From assembly GCA_046295655.1 (NCBI GenBank), contig JBKBMT010000047.1, forward strand, positions 1 to 22,383: a DNA stretch of 22,383 nucleotides, in the 5' to 3' direction. Every line of letters starts with the position of its first letter. Position 1 is the first letter of the stretch. The DNA comes from JBKBMT01 sp046295655. GTDB taxonomy: Bacteria; Pseudomonadota; Alphaproteobacteria; Rhodobacterales; Rhodobacteraceae. Below, piece by piece: positions 14,404-22,383 of the stretch. The notes beneath the pieces are model-generated. The model had not been told where the DNA came from. It ran no database searches and was given only the letters and a program-made list of their open reading frames with translations. Made by a program: the position numbers and the translations under genes.

Positions 14404-15408
14404 ATGATTGTGCTTTACCTGCGCGGCGATCAGATTGCGACCTATCAGACGCTGCAATCCAGCGGCAATGCCAACGGCACCCAGGTCACGCTCGGGGGCG
14501 TGCAGCCGCTCGGCAGCGCGACGCAGTATTTCCGCGTGGTGATCACCCAGGTCGGTCCGGGACAGAGTTCGTTCCTGAACGGCCAGCAGGTTGCGATCCA
14601 TTCCTGGCCCGACAATCAGCTGATCACCTCCGGTCTCAACCCGCAGCATGACCAGTTCCAGGGCCGGGCCTCGTCCGGCGGGCATCAGATCTTTACCAAC
14701 CAGAACTACCTGTTCCAGGTGGACCCGATCACCCCCGGAACGGTCCAGTACGGGCCCGGCGCCGCGCCGCCGCGCAACCAACAGTTGTCGTTCTCGTCCT
14801 TTCCCGACACGCCGCCGCCGGTTCCGTGTTTCGAGGCCGGGACCCGTATCCGAAGCTGGCGCGGTGCCATCCCGGCAGCCGACCTGCGCCCGGGCGATCT
14901 GGTCTGGACGCTGGATCACGGCTATCGGCCCGTCCTGTGGATCGGTCGTCGCACCGTCACCCCGGCCGAGCCCCAGCGAGCCGTCATGTTTGCAGCCGGC
15001 CTGTTCGGCAATCGGCGTCCGCTCGTCGTCTCGCCACAGCATCGGATCCTTCTGCGCGGTCCAGCGGTCGAACTTGCCACGGGTTTCCCCGAGGCACTGG
15101 CCGCGGCGATCCATCTGGTCGGCGCGCCCGGGATCATGGAACTTGCGCCGCGGCGGATCGACTACGTCCATCTGCTGCTGCACCGGCACGAGATCCTGTC
15201 GGCCGACGGCCTTCTGGCCGAAAGCCTTTGGCCTGTGGGCCCAGCGTCGTCGGGTTTCGGGCCCGAGGCCGAGGTCGCGATCCGCGCATCTCTGGGCGCG
15301 GCCGGCGCAACCGACCGTCTGCGTCTGGCCCGGCCCTGTCTGACCGCGCGCGAGGCGGCGGTGGCGATCCGCGACCTGCTGGCCGGTCGGGCGCTGCGGC
15401 CGGTCTGA
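14404..15408 (+). CDS. Hint-domain protein (Hint_2 type)
   Basis: A 334-residue protein. Residues 1-139 form an N-terminal part without a family I recognise, rich in Gln, Asn and Gly, with no signal peptide. A Hedgehog/intein-type Hint domain begins at Cys142 in PCFEAGTRIRSWRG, continues with DLRPGDLVWTLDHGYRPVLWIGRRTV, and has the histidine motif VVSPQHRILL (208-217). Hint domains cleave the peptide bond before the catalytic Cys through a thioester. Such proteins are common in Rhodobacterales, often attached to calcium-binding or adhesion-like parts; here the N-terminal partner is short. The substrate of any cleavage is unknown. GAGGG at 14391-14395 is the ribosome site. It converges on purN with 5 bases between stops. 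Confidence 0.88.
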   Translation: MIVLYLRGDQIATYQTLQSSGNANGTQVTLGGVQPLGSATQYFRVVITQVGPGQSSFLNGQQVAIHSWPDNQLITSGLNPQHDQFQGRASSGGHQIFTNQNYLFQVDPITPGTVQYGPGAAPPRNQQLSFSSFPDTPPPVPCFEAGTRIRSWRGAIPAADLRPGDLVWTLDHGYRPVLWIGRRTVTPAEPQRAVMFAAGLFGNRRPLVVSPQHRILLRGPAVELATGFPEALAAAIHLVGAPGIMELAPRRIDYVHLLLHRHEILSADGLLAESLWPVGPASSGFGPEAEVAIRASLGAAGATDRLRLARPCLTAREAAVAIRDLLAGRALRPV

Positions 15409-15413
15409 ACGGC

Positions 15414-16007
15414 TCAGGGTTCGAGCATCAGGGGCGTTCGATCGCCCGCGGCGAACCGGCGAAGGACAGCCGGATACAACCTGTGTTCCATCTCCAGCAC
15501 CCGGGCGGAAAGGGTTTCGGCGGTATCCTCGGGCAGCACCGGAACCCGCCCCTGACCGAGGATCGGGCCCATGTCCAGCTCGGCGGTCACTTCGTGCACG
15601 GTGCAGCCCGCCTCGGCATCGCCTGCCGCGATCGCCCGGGCATGGGTATCGAGCCCGGGATATTTCGGCAGCAGCGACGGGTGGATGTTCAGCATCCGGC
15701 CGGCATGGCGCGCCACGAAGCCGGGCGTCAGGACCCGCATGAAACCGGCCAGGCAGATGATATCAGGCGCCGCAGCGTCGAGATGCCGGGACAGCGCCGC
15801 CTCGAACGCCGCCCGGTCGCCGCCGAAGGGGCGATGGTCGACCACCGCGACCGGCACGCCCAGGCTTTCGGCCCGGGCGATGCCCCCCGCCCCGGGCCGG
15901 TTCGACAGCACCAGGACGGGGCGCGCCGGATGATCGCCGGTCATGCTTTCCACGAGGCGGACCATGTTCGAGCCGCCGCCGGAGATCAGGATCGCGACGC
16001 GTTTCAC
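15414..16007 (-). CDS. purN: Phosphoribosylglycinamide formyltransferase
   Basis: A 197-residue GAR transformylase that transfers a formyl group from 10-formyltetrahydrofolate to GAR in purine synthesis. Seen: phosphate-binding SGGGSN (9-14), the catalytic triad Asn107, His109 (MLNIHPSLLPKYPGLDTH) and Asp145 (ELDMGPIL). Length is normal, slightly short. The ATG overlaps the purM stop by 4 bases, so purM and purN are translationally coupled in the order common in bacteria. Confidence 0.97.
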   Translation of the reverse strand: MKRVAILISGGGSNMVRLVESMTGDHPARPVLVLSNRPGAGGIARAESLGVPVAVVDHRPFGGDRAAFEAALSRHLDAAAPDIICLAGFMRVLTPGFVARHAGRMLNIHPSLLPKYPGLDTHARAIAAGDAEAGCTVHEVTAELDMGPILGQGRVPVLPEDTAETLSARVLEMEHRLYPAVLRRFAAGDRTPLMLEP

Positions 16008-17050
16008 GCAAGCCGACCGGCATAGGCGACACCCTGCCCGGGCGCGACCGTCCCCAGCCGGACCACCGTCTCGCCCGCGGCAGCGAACAGACGGACCAGA
16101 TCATCGGCGCGGTCTGCGTCGGCGACGACGACCATGCCGATGCCGCAGTTGAAGGTCCGCAACATCTCGGCCTCATCCAGCTCCGCAACCTCGCGCAGCC
16201 AGGCAAAGACCGGCGGCAGTCGCCAGGCGTCCAGGTCGATCCGCGCGCCCAGACCGTCGGGCAGCACGCGCGGCAGGTTCTCGGTCAGACCGCCGCCCGT
16301 GACATGGGCCAGCGCATGCACCCCGCCGGCCCGGATCGCGGCCAGAACGGACCGGACATACAATCGGGTCGGTTCCAGCAGAGCCGCGCCGAGCGGTCCG
16401 TCACAGAAGGGCGACGGCGCGTTCCAGTCGAGCCCGGCAAGCTCCACGGCCTTGCGGATCAGCGAGTAACCGTTGGAATGGGCCCCCGACGACGCAAGGC
16501 CAATCAGGACGTCGCCCGCCGCCACATCCCTGGGAAGATCGGTGCCGCGCTCCATCGCACCGACGGCAAAGCCCGCCAGATCGAAGTCGCCGCCGTGATA
16601 CATGCCCGGCATCTCGGCCGTCTCGCCGCCGATCAGCGCCGCGCCGCAGGCCGCGCAGGCCGCGGCTATCCCCTCGACCACACGCGCCGCCGCCTCGACC
16701 TCCAGCCGGCCGGTAGCGAAATAGTCGAGGAAGAACAGCGGCTCCGCACCCTGGCAGACCAGATCGTTGACGCACATCGCGACCAGATCCTGTCCGACCG
16801 TATCGAGCCGCCCGGTGTCGATGGCAACCCGCAGCTTGGTGCCGACGCCGTCGGTCGCGGCGACCAGGATCGGATCGCGGAAGCCTGCGGCCTTGAGGTC
16901 GAAAAGCGCGCCGAAACCGCCCAGCCCCGCCATGACACCCGGACGCGCGCTGCGGGCTGCGGCCGGCTTGATCCGCTCGACCAGCGCGTTGCCGGCGTCG
17001 ATGCTGACCCCCGCCTCGGCATAGCTCAGCCCCTTGCCCTGCCCCGACAT
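16004..17050 (-). CDS. purM: Phosphoribosylformylglycinamidine cyclo-ligase
   Basis: A 348-residue AIR synthetase that closes the imidazole ring of FGAM using ATP in purine synthesis. Seen: N-terminal LSYAEAGVSIDAGN, the ATP-binding loop ATDGVGTKL (65-73), NDLVCQGAEPLFFLDY, GGETAEMPGMY, and the glycine-rich THVTGGGLTENLPR region seen here as AHVTGGGLTENLPR. Length is as expected. It is the first gene of the purM-purN operon and has its own promoter 28 bases upstream, overlapping the end of the amidase gene. Confidence 0.98.
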   Translation of the reverse strand: MSGQGKGLSYAEAGVSIDAGNALVERIKPAAARSARPGVMAGLGGFGALFDLKAAGFRDPILVAATDGVGTKLRVAIDTGRLDTVGQDLVAMCVNDLVCQGAEPLFFLDYFATGRLEVEAAARVVEGIAAACAACGAALIGGETAEMPGMYHGGDFDLAGFAVGAMERGTDLPRDVAAGDVLIGLASSGAHSNGYSLIRKAVELAGLDWNAPSPFCDGPLGAALLEPTRLYVRSVLAAIRAGGVHALAHVTGGGLTENLPRVLPDGLGARIDLDAWRLPPVFAWLREVAELDEAEMLRTFNCGIGMVVVADADRADDLVRLFAAAGETVVRLGTVAPGQGVAYAGRLA

Positions 17051-17080
17051 GCGCGCCCCCTGTCCTGCGGTGGCGCTGCC

Positions 17081-17974
<894 letters not shown>

Positions 17975-18080
17975 GGGTCCTCCGGTTTCCTGCGCAATCA
18001 TGCCGCCCCTGCCCGGCCGCCGGAAGGGCCGATGGACAGCGGCGCGCCGCAATGTCACACGAAGGGAAGGAGGATCGCCG

Positions 18081-18560
18081 ATGAGCCGTTTCGCCAAGTC
18101 CCCCGAGGACATCGCCCCGCAGGAGGTGCTTCTGTCGATGCCGGGGCTCGAATTCCTGCGCGGCATGATCGACGGGCGCCTGCCGCAACCGGCCATGGCG
18201 GGATCGCTGGGCTTCCGGCTGGTCGAGGCCTCCGAAGGGCGGGCGGTGTTCCGCGGCGCCGCCGGTTTCGCCTTCACCAACCCGATGGGGTCGGTGCATG
18301 GCGGCTGGTATGGCAGCCTGCTCGACTCGGCGCTCGGCTGTGCCGTGATGTCGGTCGTGCCGCAGGGTTTCTGGTACACGACGCTCGAATACAAGGTGAA
18401 CCTGACCCGCGCATTGCCGCTGGACACCGAGGTGGAATGCGTCGGCACCGTCCGCCACGCGGGCCGCAGCACAGCCGTCGCCGAGGCGGATGTCCGCATC
18501 CCGGGCGACCCGCGCGTCTTCGCCACCGGATCGACGACCTGCCTGATCATGCGCGGCTGA
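18081..18560 (+). CDS. PaaI-family hotdog thioesterase
   Basis: A 159-residue acyl-CoA thioesterase-like protein of the PaaI/4HBT group. Seen: the hotdog core with TNPMGSVHGGWYGSLLDSALGCAV, giving the conserved His73-Gly-Gly and Asp82 (likely catalytic acid) on the central helix, and later strands YTTLEYKVNLTRALP. Family members hydrolyse aryl- or acyl-CoA esters, often to free CoA trapped in dead-end intermediates. A strong AAGGAGG ribosome site (18067-18073) fixes the start. It precedes the ABC transporter by 87 bases but that transporter has its own promoter. A link to arylacetyl-CoA from IorAB is possible but unproven. Confidence 0.9.
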   Translation: MSRFAKSPEDIAPQEVLLSMPGLEFLRGMIDGRLPQPAMAGSLGFRLVEASEGRAVFRGAAGFAFTNPMGSVHGGWYGSLLDSALGCAVMSVVPQGFWYTTLEYKVNLTRALPLDTEVECVGTVRHAGRSTAVAEADVRIPGDPRVFATGSTTCLIMRG

Positions 18561-18571
18561 ACACTTCGGCG

Positions 18572-18600
18572 GTTGACACGAATCGCCGCCGGTCTTAGCC
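18572..18600 (+). promoter_or_regulatory. Promoter of the ABC transporter operon
   Basis: GTTGAC (18572-18577; also a perfect TTGACA at 18573-18578), 17 bp and TTAGCC (18595-18600). The -35 is the best in the window; the -10 is weak. The predicted start of transcription, near 18607, coincides with the left edge of the dyad at 18608-18631. Confidence 0.6.
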
Positions 18601-18636
18601 GTTGCTGAAACATGAACCAAACGTCATGTTTGCAAC
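18601..18636 (+). promoter_or_regulatory. Operator-like dyad or leader stem-loop
   Basis: AAACATGA (18608-18615) and TCATGTTT (18624-18631) are perfect 8-base inverted arms around ACCAAACG. The arms extend outward as GTTGC (18601-18605) and GCAAC (18632-18636), with a 2-base bulge. It lies directly after the -10 and ends at the ribosome site of the binding-protein gene. It could bind a repressor as DNA or fold as RNA. Confidence 0.65.
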
Positions 18637-18647
18637 GGGAGGATCGC

Positions 18648-19823
18648 ATGAAACTGAAACTCGCCGCCGCGCTGTCGGCGCTGGCGCTGGCCTTTCCGGC
18701 CGCGGCCGAGATCCGCATCGCGCATGTCTACGACAAGACCGGCGCGCTCGAGGCCTATGCCAAGCAGAGCCATGACGGCCTGATGCTGGGTCTCGAATAC
18801 GCAACCGGCGGCACGATGGAGATCGACGGCCAGAAGATCGTGGTGATCGAGAAGGACAGCCAGCTGAAGCCCGACGTCGGCAAGGCGATGCTGGCCGAGG
18901 CCTTCGGCGACGACGACGCCCATATCGCCATCGGGCCGATCGGGTCGGGCGTGGCGCTGGCCATGCTGCCGGTCGCCGAGGAATACGAACGGATCCTGAT
19001 CGTCGAGCCGGCAGTGGCCGATTCGATCACCGGCGCGGCCTGGAACCGCTACATCTTCCGCACCGGCCGCAACTCAAGCCAGGACGCGATCTCGAACGCC
19101 ATCGCGCTGGGCCGCGAGGGGGTCAAGATCGCCACCTTCGCGCAGGACTATGCCTTCGGCCGCGACGGCATCGCCGCCTTCAAGGAGGCGCTGGCGAACA
19201 CCCCGGCCGAGCTGGTCGTGGAGGAATACGCCCCGACCGACACGACCGATTTCACCCCCTTCGCCGAACGCATCTTCAACGCCATGCGCGATGTCGAGGG
19301 CGAGAAGCACCTGTTCATCATCTGGGCCGGCGCCAACAACCCGATGTCCAAGATCCAGGCGATGGACCCCAGCCGCGTCGGCCTGTCGATCGCCACCGGC
19401 GGCAACATCCTCGAGGCGCTGAAGGCCTACAAGGAGTTCCCCGGCATGGAGGGGGCGACCTACTACTACTACGACATCCCGCAGAACCCGGTGAACGACT
19501 GGCTGGTGGAACAGCACATGGCCCGGTTCGGCAGCCCGCCGGACTTCTTCACCGCCGGCGGCATGGCGGCCGGCATCGCAGCGGTCGAGGCGATCCGCCG
19601 CGCCGGCACGACCGACACCGAGGCGCTGATCGCCACGATGGAGGGGATGGAGTTCGAGACGCCGAAGGGCACGATGATCTTCCGTGCCGAGGACCATCAG
19701 GCGCTGCAGGAGATGTATCACTTCCGCATCAAGGTCGATCCGGCGGTGGACTGGGCGATCCCGGAACTGGTGCGCGTGATCGGGATCGACGAGATGGACA
19801 TTCCCGTCCGCAACACCCGCTGA
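18648..19823 (+). CDS. LIV/HAAT-type ABC transporter substrate-binding protein
   Basis: A 391-residue periplasmic binding protein. Seen: a signal peptide MKLKLAAALSALALAFPAAA with likely cleavage before Glu21, followed by IRIAHVYDKTGALEAYAKQSHDGLMLGLEYA, the typical start of the type I periplasmic fold (Peripla_BP_6-like). Two alpha/beta lobes follow, with the hinge region around FTAGGMAAGIAAVEAIRRAG. Such proteins capture branched-chain or other amino acids, amides, urea or aromatic acids; the ligand here cannot be read. A GGGAGGA ribosome site precedes the start. It heads the importer operon and is separated from the ATPase gene by a GC hairpin, which may support higher expression of this subunit. 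Confidence 0.93.
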   Translation: MKLKLAAALSALALAFPAAAEIRIAHVYDKTGALEAYAKQSHDGLMLGLEYATGGTMEIDGQKIVVIEKDSQLKPDVGKAMLAEAFGDDDAHIAIGPIGSGVALAMLPVAEEYERILIVEPAVADSITGAAWNRYIFRTGRNSSQDAISNAIALGREGVKIATFAQDYAFGRDGIAAFKEALANTPAELVVEEYAPTDTTDFTPFAERIFNAMRDVEGEKHLFIIWAGANNPMSKIQAMDPSRVGLSIATGGNILEALKAYKEFPGMEGATYYYYDIPQNPVNDWLVEQHMARFGSPPDFFTAGGMAAGIAAVEAIRRAGTTDTEALIATMEGMEFETPKGTMIFRAEDHQALQEMYHFRIKVDPAVDWAIPELVRVIGIDEMDIPVRNTR

Positions 19824-19831
19824 AACCCTGA

Positions 19832-19851
19832 CGCGGGGGGCATCCCCCGCG
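19832..19851 (+). terminator. Intergenic GC hairpin after the binding-protein gene
   Basis: CGCGGGGG and CCCCCGCG form 8 pairs around GCAT, starting 9 bases after the stop. There is no U-tract, so this is better seen as an mRNA-stabilising or partial-termination element between the binding protein and the membrane components. Confidence 0.5.
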
Positions 19852-19916
19852 CCACCCCCGGCACGCCGTCGCGGCTGGCGCATGATGCGCGGCCCCTGCC
19901 CCTTTCCCGGACTGCC

Positions 19917-20678
19917 ATGACCCCTTCACTCGAGACCCGCGACCTGACGGTGCGCTTCGGCGGGCATGTCGCCGTCGATGCCGTCAGCTGCGCCTTCCGG
20001 CCTGGCGAACTGACCGCCATCGTCGGGCCGAACGGCGCCGGCAAGACCACCTGGTTCAACCTGATCTCGGGCCAGATCGCCCCCACGTCGGGCCAGGTCC
20101 TGCTCGACGGGCGGGACATCACCCGCGCGTCGGTGCCCGAACGGGTGAAGGCGGGAATCGGCAGGGCCTTCCAGCTGACCAACCTGTTCCCGAACCTGTC
20201 GGTGCTGGAAAACGTCCGCCTTGTCGTCCAGTCCCACCGCGGTCAGGGGTTCGACCTGCTGTCGGTCGCCGCCACCCGGCGCGATCTGATCGAGCGGGCC
20301 GAGGCGATCCTCGCCCGGGTGCGGCTGGACACCCAGGCGCATCTGCCCGTCACCGCCCTGCCCCACGGCGACCAGCGCAAGCTGGAGGTCGCGCTGATGC
20401 TCGCGCTGGAGCCCAAGGTGTTCATGTTCGACGAACCGACCGCCGGCATGAGCCTCGACGAGGCGCCGGTAATCCTCGACCTGATTGCCGAGATCAGGGC
20501 CGATCCGGCCGCGACGGTGCTTCTGGTCGAACACAAGATGGATGTCATCCGCAGCCTCGCAGACCGGATCGTGGTGCTGCACAACGGCCGGCTGGTGGCC
20601 GACGGCCCCCCGGCCCAGGTGATGGCCGCGGACGTGGTGCGCGAGGCCTATCTGGGCCGGGAGCTTGCCGATGTCTGA
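19917..20678 (+). CDS. LivG-like ABC transporter ATPase
   Basis: A 253-residue nucleotide-binding subunit of the LIV-type importer. Seen: Walker A GPNGAGKTT (37-45), a LivG-like IGRAFQLTNLFPNLSVLENV with the Q-loop, Walker B VFMFDEP with Asp172 and Glu173, and the switch histidine in LLVEHKMDVI. The ABC signature reads LPHGDQ (148-153) in place of LSGGQ; LivG proteins often have LSYGEQ, so this is a variant. The ribosome site is poor (GGAC), so translation may be lower than for the binding protein. It overlaps the next ATPase gene by 8 bases. Confidence 0.94.
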   Translation: MTPSLETRDLTVRFGGHVAVDAVSCAFRPGELTAIVGPNGAGKTTWFNLISGQIAPTSGQVLLDGRDITRASVPERVKAGIGRAFQLTNLFPNLSVLENVRLVVQSHRGQGFDLLSVAATRRDLIERAEAILARVRLDTQAHLPVTALPHGDQRKLEVALMLALEPKVFMFDEPTAGMSLDEAPVILDLIAEIRADPAATVLLVEHKMDVIRSLADRIVVLHNGRLVADGPPAQVMAADVVREAYLGRELADV

Positions 20679-21393
20679 CATCCTGACGCTGTCGGGCATG
20701 GCCACCGACATCGGCCAGTATCACATCCTGCACGGCGTCGATCTGGCGGTGCCGCAGGGCGCGGTCACAATGCTTCTGGGCCGCAACGGCGCCGGCAAGA
20801 CCACGACGCTGCGCAGCGTCATGGGCCTCTGGCGGCCCCGGGCAGGCCGGGTCGTGTTCGACGGCACCGACATCGCCGGCTGGCCGCCCGCCCGCATTGC
20901 CCGCGCCGGGATCGCGCTGGTGCCCGAGGACACGGGCATCTTCGCCAACCTCACCGTGGAGGAGAACATGGTGCTGGCCGCGGTGTCCGGCCCCCTGCCC
21001 GACGACCGCCGCGACTGGCTGTGGCAGGTGTTCCCGCCGCTCAGGACATTCTGGAAGATGCCGGCCGGAAACCTGTCGGGCGGGCAGAAGCAGATGCTGG
21101 CCTGTGCCCGCGCCATGGCCGAGGACCGGCGGCTCTACCTGATCGACGAACCGTCCAAGGGCCTGGCCCCGGCCATCGTCGCCACCATGGCCACCGCCTT
21201 CCGCGCGCTGAAGGCGCGGGGCGCGACGATCCTGATGGTCGAACAGAACTTCGCGCTGGCCCGGGCACTGGGCGACCACGCGGCGGTCATGGACGACGGC
21301 CGGATCGTCTGGTCGGGCAGCATGGCCGAGCTTGCGGGCGATGACCGCTTGCGCAACCGCCTTCTGGGCCTCTCGATGGATCCCGCTGCATGA
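20671..21393 (+). CDS. LivF-like ABC transporter ATPase
   Basis: A 240-residue second nucleotide-binding subunit. Seen: Walker A GRNGAGKTTT (37-46), the LivF-typical IALVPEDTGIFANLTVEENM, canonical signature LSGGQ (135-139), Walker B LYLIDEP with Asp159-Glu160 followed by SKGLAPAI, and the switch histidine position occupied in MVEQNF by glutamine, as is usual for LivF. The ATG at 20671 has GGGAG (20659-20663) upstream and is preferred over the in-frame TTG at 20665. It overlaps the upstream ATPase gene, and its stop overlaps the permease ATG (ATGA). Confidence 0.94.
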   Translation: MSDILTLSGMATDIGQYHILHGVDLAVPQGAVTMLLGRNGAGKTTTLRSVMGLWRPRAGRVVFDGTDIAGWPPARIARAGIALVPEDTGIFANLTVEENMVLAAVSGPLPDDRRDWLWQVFPPLRTFWKMPAGNLSGGQKQMLACARAMAEDRRLYLIDEPSKGLAPAIVATMATAFRALKARGATILMVEQNFALARALGDHAAVMDDGRIVWSGSMAELAGDDRLRNRLLGLSMDPAA

Positions 21394-22383
21394 CCGCCGC
21401 CCCCGATCACGCCCCGACCTTCACGCGGCTGACCCTCGCGCAGCGGCTGGAACCCTGGCTGCCCGCGCTGCTGGTGCCGGCACTGGTCGTGCTGGGCTTC
21501 CTGGCCATCCCGAACACGCCCAGCTGGATGACGCTGACCGTCTCGGGCCTTGCCATGGGCATGATGATCTTCGTCATCGCCAGCGGCATGTCGCTGGTGT
21601 TCGGCCTGATGGATGTCATCAATTTCGGGCACGGGGCCTTCATCAGCTTCGGCGCCTTCGTCGGCGTCTCGGTGCTGATCGCGCTGTCGGCGCTGACCGG
21701 CGCGCCGTCGCTGTGGCTGAACCTTCTGGCCGTTCTCGCCGCCATCGCCGGCGCCATGGCCGTCACCGGTGCGCTGGGCTGGGGGTTCGAGCGGGTGATC
21801 GTGCGGCCCGTCTATGGCGCCCATCTGAAACAGATCCTCGTCACCATGGGCGGGCTGATCGTGGCGGAACAGATGATCTATGTCATCTGGGGCCCGCACG
21901 AGATCCACATCGCCCGGCCCGAGACGCTGAAGGGCGCCGTGACCTTCGCGGGCGCGGTGCTGGAGCGCTATCGCCTGGTCGCCGTGGGCTTCGGGCTTCT
22001 GGTATTCCTCGCGTTGCGGACGGTTCTCCGCCGCACCCGGGTCGGCCTGATCGTCCGCGCCGGGGTCGAGAACCGCGAGATGGTGCAGGCGCTGGGCTAC
22101 AACATCCGGCTGGTGTTCGTGGGCGTGTTCGTCGCCGGCTCGATGCTCGCGGGGCTCGGCGGGGTCATGTGGGCGCTGTATCAGGAGATGATCTCGGCCC
22201 ATATGGGCAACGAGATCATGATCCTGGTGTTCATCGTGGTCATCATCGGCGGGCTGGGCAGCGTCGAGGGCGCCTTCATCGGTGCGCTGCTGGTCGGGCT
22301 CACGCAGAACTACGTCGCCTTCCTGGAACCCAAGGTGGCGCTGATCTCGAACATCGGGCTGATGGTTGCGATCCTGATGTGGC
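21390..22383 (+). CDS. LivH-like permease, 3' end outside the window
   Basis: At least 331 residues, cut by the window edge at ...GLMVAILMW. An inner-membrane channel subunit of the LIV-type importer. Seen: a soluble N-terminus of about 22 residues, then many hydrophobic segments (first near 24-42), the family motif GLMDVINFGHGAFISFGAFVG, the ERVIVRPVYG segment, the ATPase-coupling stretch RAGVENREMVQALGYNIRLVFVGVF, and IIGGLGSVEGAFIGALLVGL. The N-terminal extension makes it a little longer than a typical LivH (about 300). A second permease (LivM-like) should follow. Confidence 0.92.
   Translation, partial: MTAAPDHAPTFTRLTLAQRLEPWLPALLVPALVVLGFLAIPNTPSWMTLTVSGLAMGMMIFVIASGMSLVFGLMDVINFGHGAFISFGAFVGVSVLIALSALTGAPSLWLNLLAVLAAIAGAMAVTGALGWGFERVIVRPVYGAHLKQILVTMGGLIVAEQMIYVIWGPHEIHIARPETLKGAVTFAGAVLERYRLVAVGFGLLVFLALRTVLRRTRVGLIVRAGVENREMVQALGYNIRLVFVGVFVAGSMLAGLGGVMWALYQEMISAHMGNEIMILVFIVVIIGGLGSVEGAFIGALLVGLTQNYVAFLEPKVALISNIGLMVAILMW

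Noticed and set aside
18039..18050. Perfect 12-bp palindrome GCGGCGCGCCGC between the amidase and thioesterase genes
   Set aside because: A GC-only palindrome of this length is expected by chance in such DNA, and it is not placed on a recognisable promoter.

Overview
The window is a 22.4 kb stretch of very GC-rich, densely coding bacterial chromosome. Its gene content (purM-purN, rnd, valS, sufE, a Hint-domain protein, a LIV-type transporter), its alphaproteobacterial-style core promoters (CTTGAC-like, 17 bp, CTANNN) and its protein wording point to a member of the Rhodobacterales (Rhodobacter/Paracoccus/Roseobacter relatives). This assignment is inference from recognition, not from a search. 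I see no rRNA, tRNA, CRISPR array, insertion sequence or phage gene. No stretch longer than about 165 bases lacks a gene.

Region 1 (26-8268) is the most interesting part. A CrtI/PYROXD2-type flavoprotein on the minus strand diverges from a tight plus-strand operon: an isatin-hydrolase-like metal-dependent cyclase-family enzyme, a second paralogous flavoprotein of the same length (523 aa), a MarR regulator, and both subunits of an aerobic-type indolepyruvate:ferredoxin oxidoreductase (IorA, IorB). Most junctions are ATGA overlaps or gaps of under 10 bases. The divergent intergenic region holds a TATAAT box and an abutting 16-bp dyad that is a natural candidate operator for the MarR protein. 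Together these suggest a regulated catabolic module for an indolic or other aryl-pyruvate/aryl-acetate compound: IorAB would make an arylacetyl-CoA, the flavoproteins would oxidise an intermediate, and the cyclase-family enzyme would open an isatin-like ring. The overall pathway is a hypothesis.

Region 2 (8270-17974) is mainly housekeeping: valS (+), a secreted triple-SH3b protein (-), sufE (-), a small lipoprotein (+), rnd (-), a Hint-domain protein (+), then purM-purN (-) and an AguB-like nitrilase-superfamily amidase (-). Convergent neighbours are separated by only 5-21 bases and lack obvious U-tract terminators. Most of these genes carry a recognisable CTTNNC-N17-CTANNN promoter 23-30 bases before the start codon.

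Region 3 (18081-22383) holds a PaaI-type hotdog thioesterase and then an ABC importer of the branched-chain amino acid (LIV/HAAT) type: periplasmic binding protein, two ATPases and a LivH-like permease that runs off the window edge. The second permease (LivM-like) would be expected just beyond. The binding-protein gene has a good promoter followed at once by a long dyad in its leader. A GC-rich hairpin separates it from the rest of the operon, which would suit higher expression of the binding protein. The substrate is not readable from sequence; an aromatic or amide-type solute is possible given region 1 and the amidase, but this is speculation.
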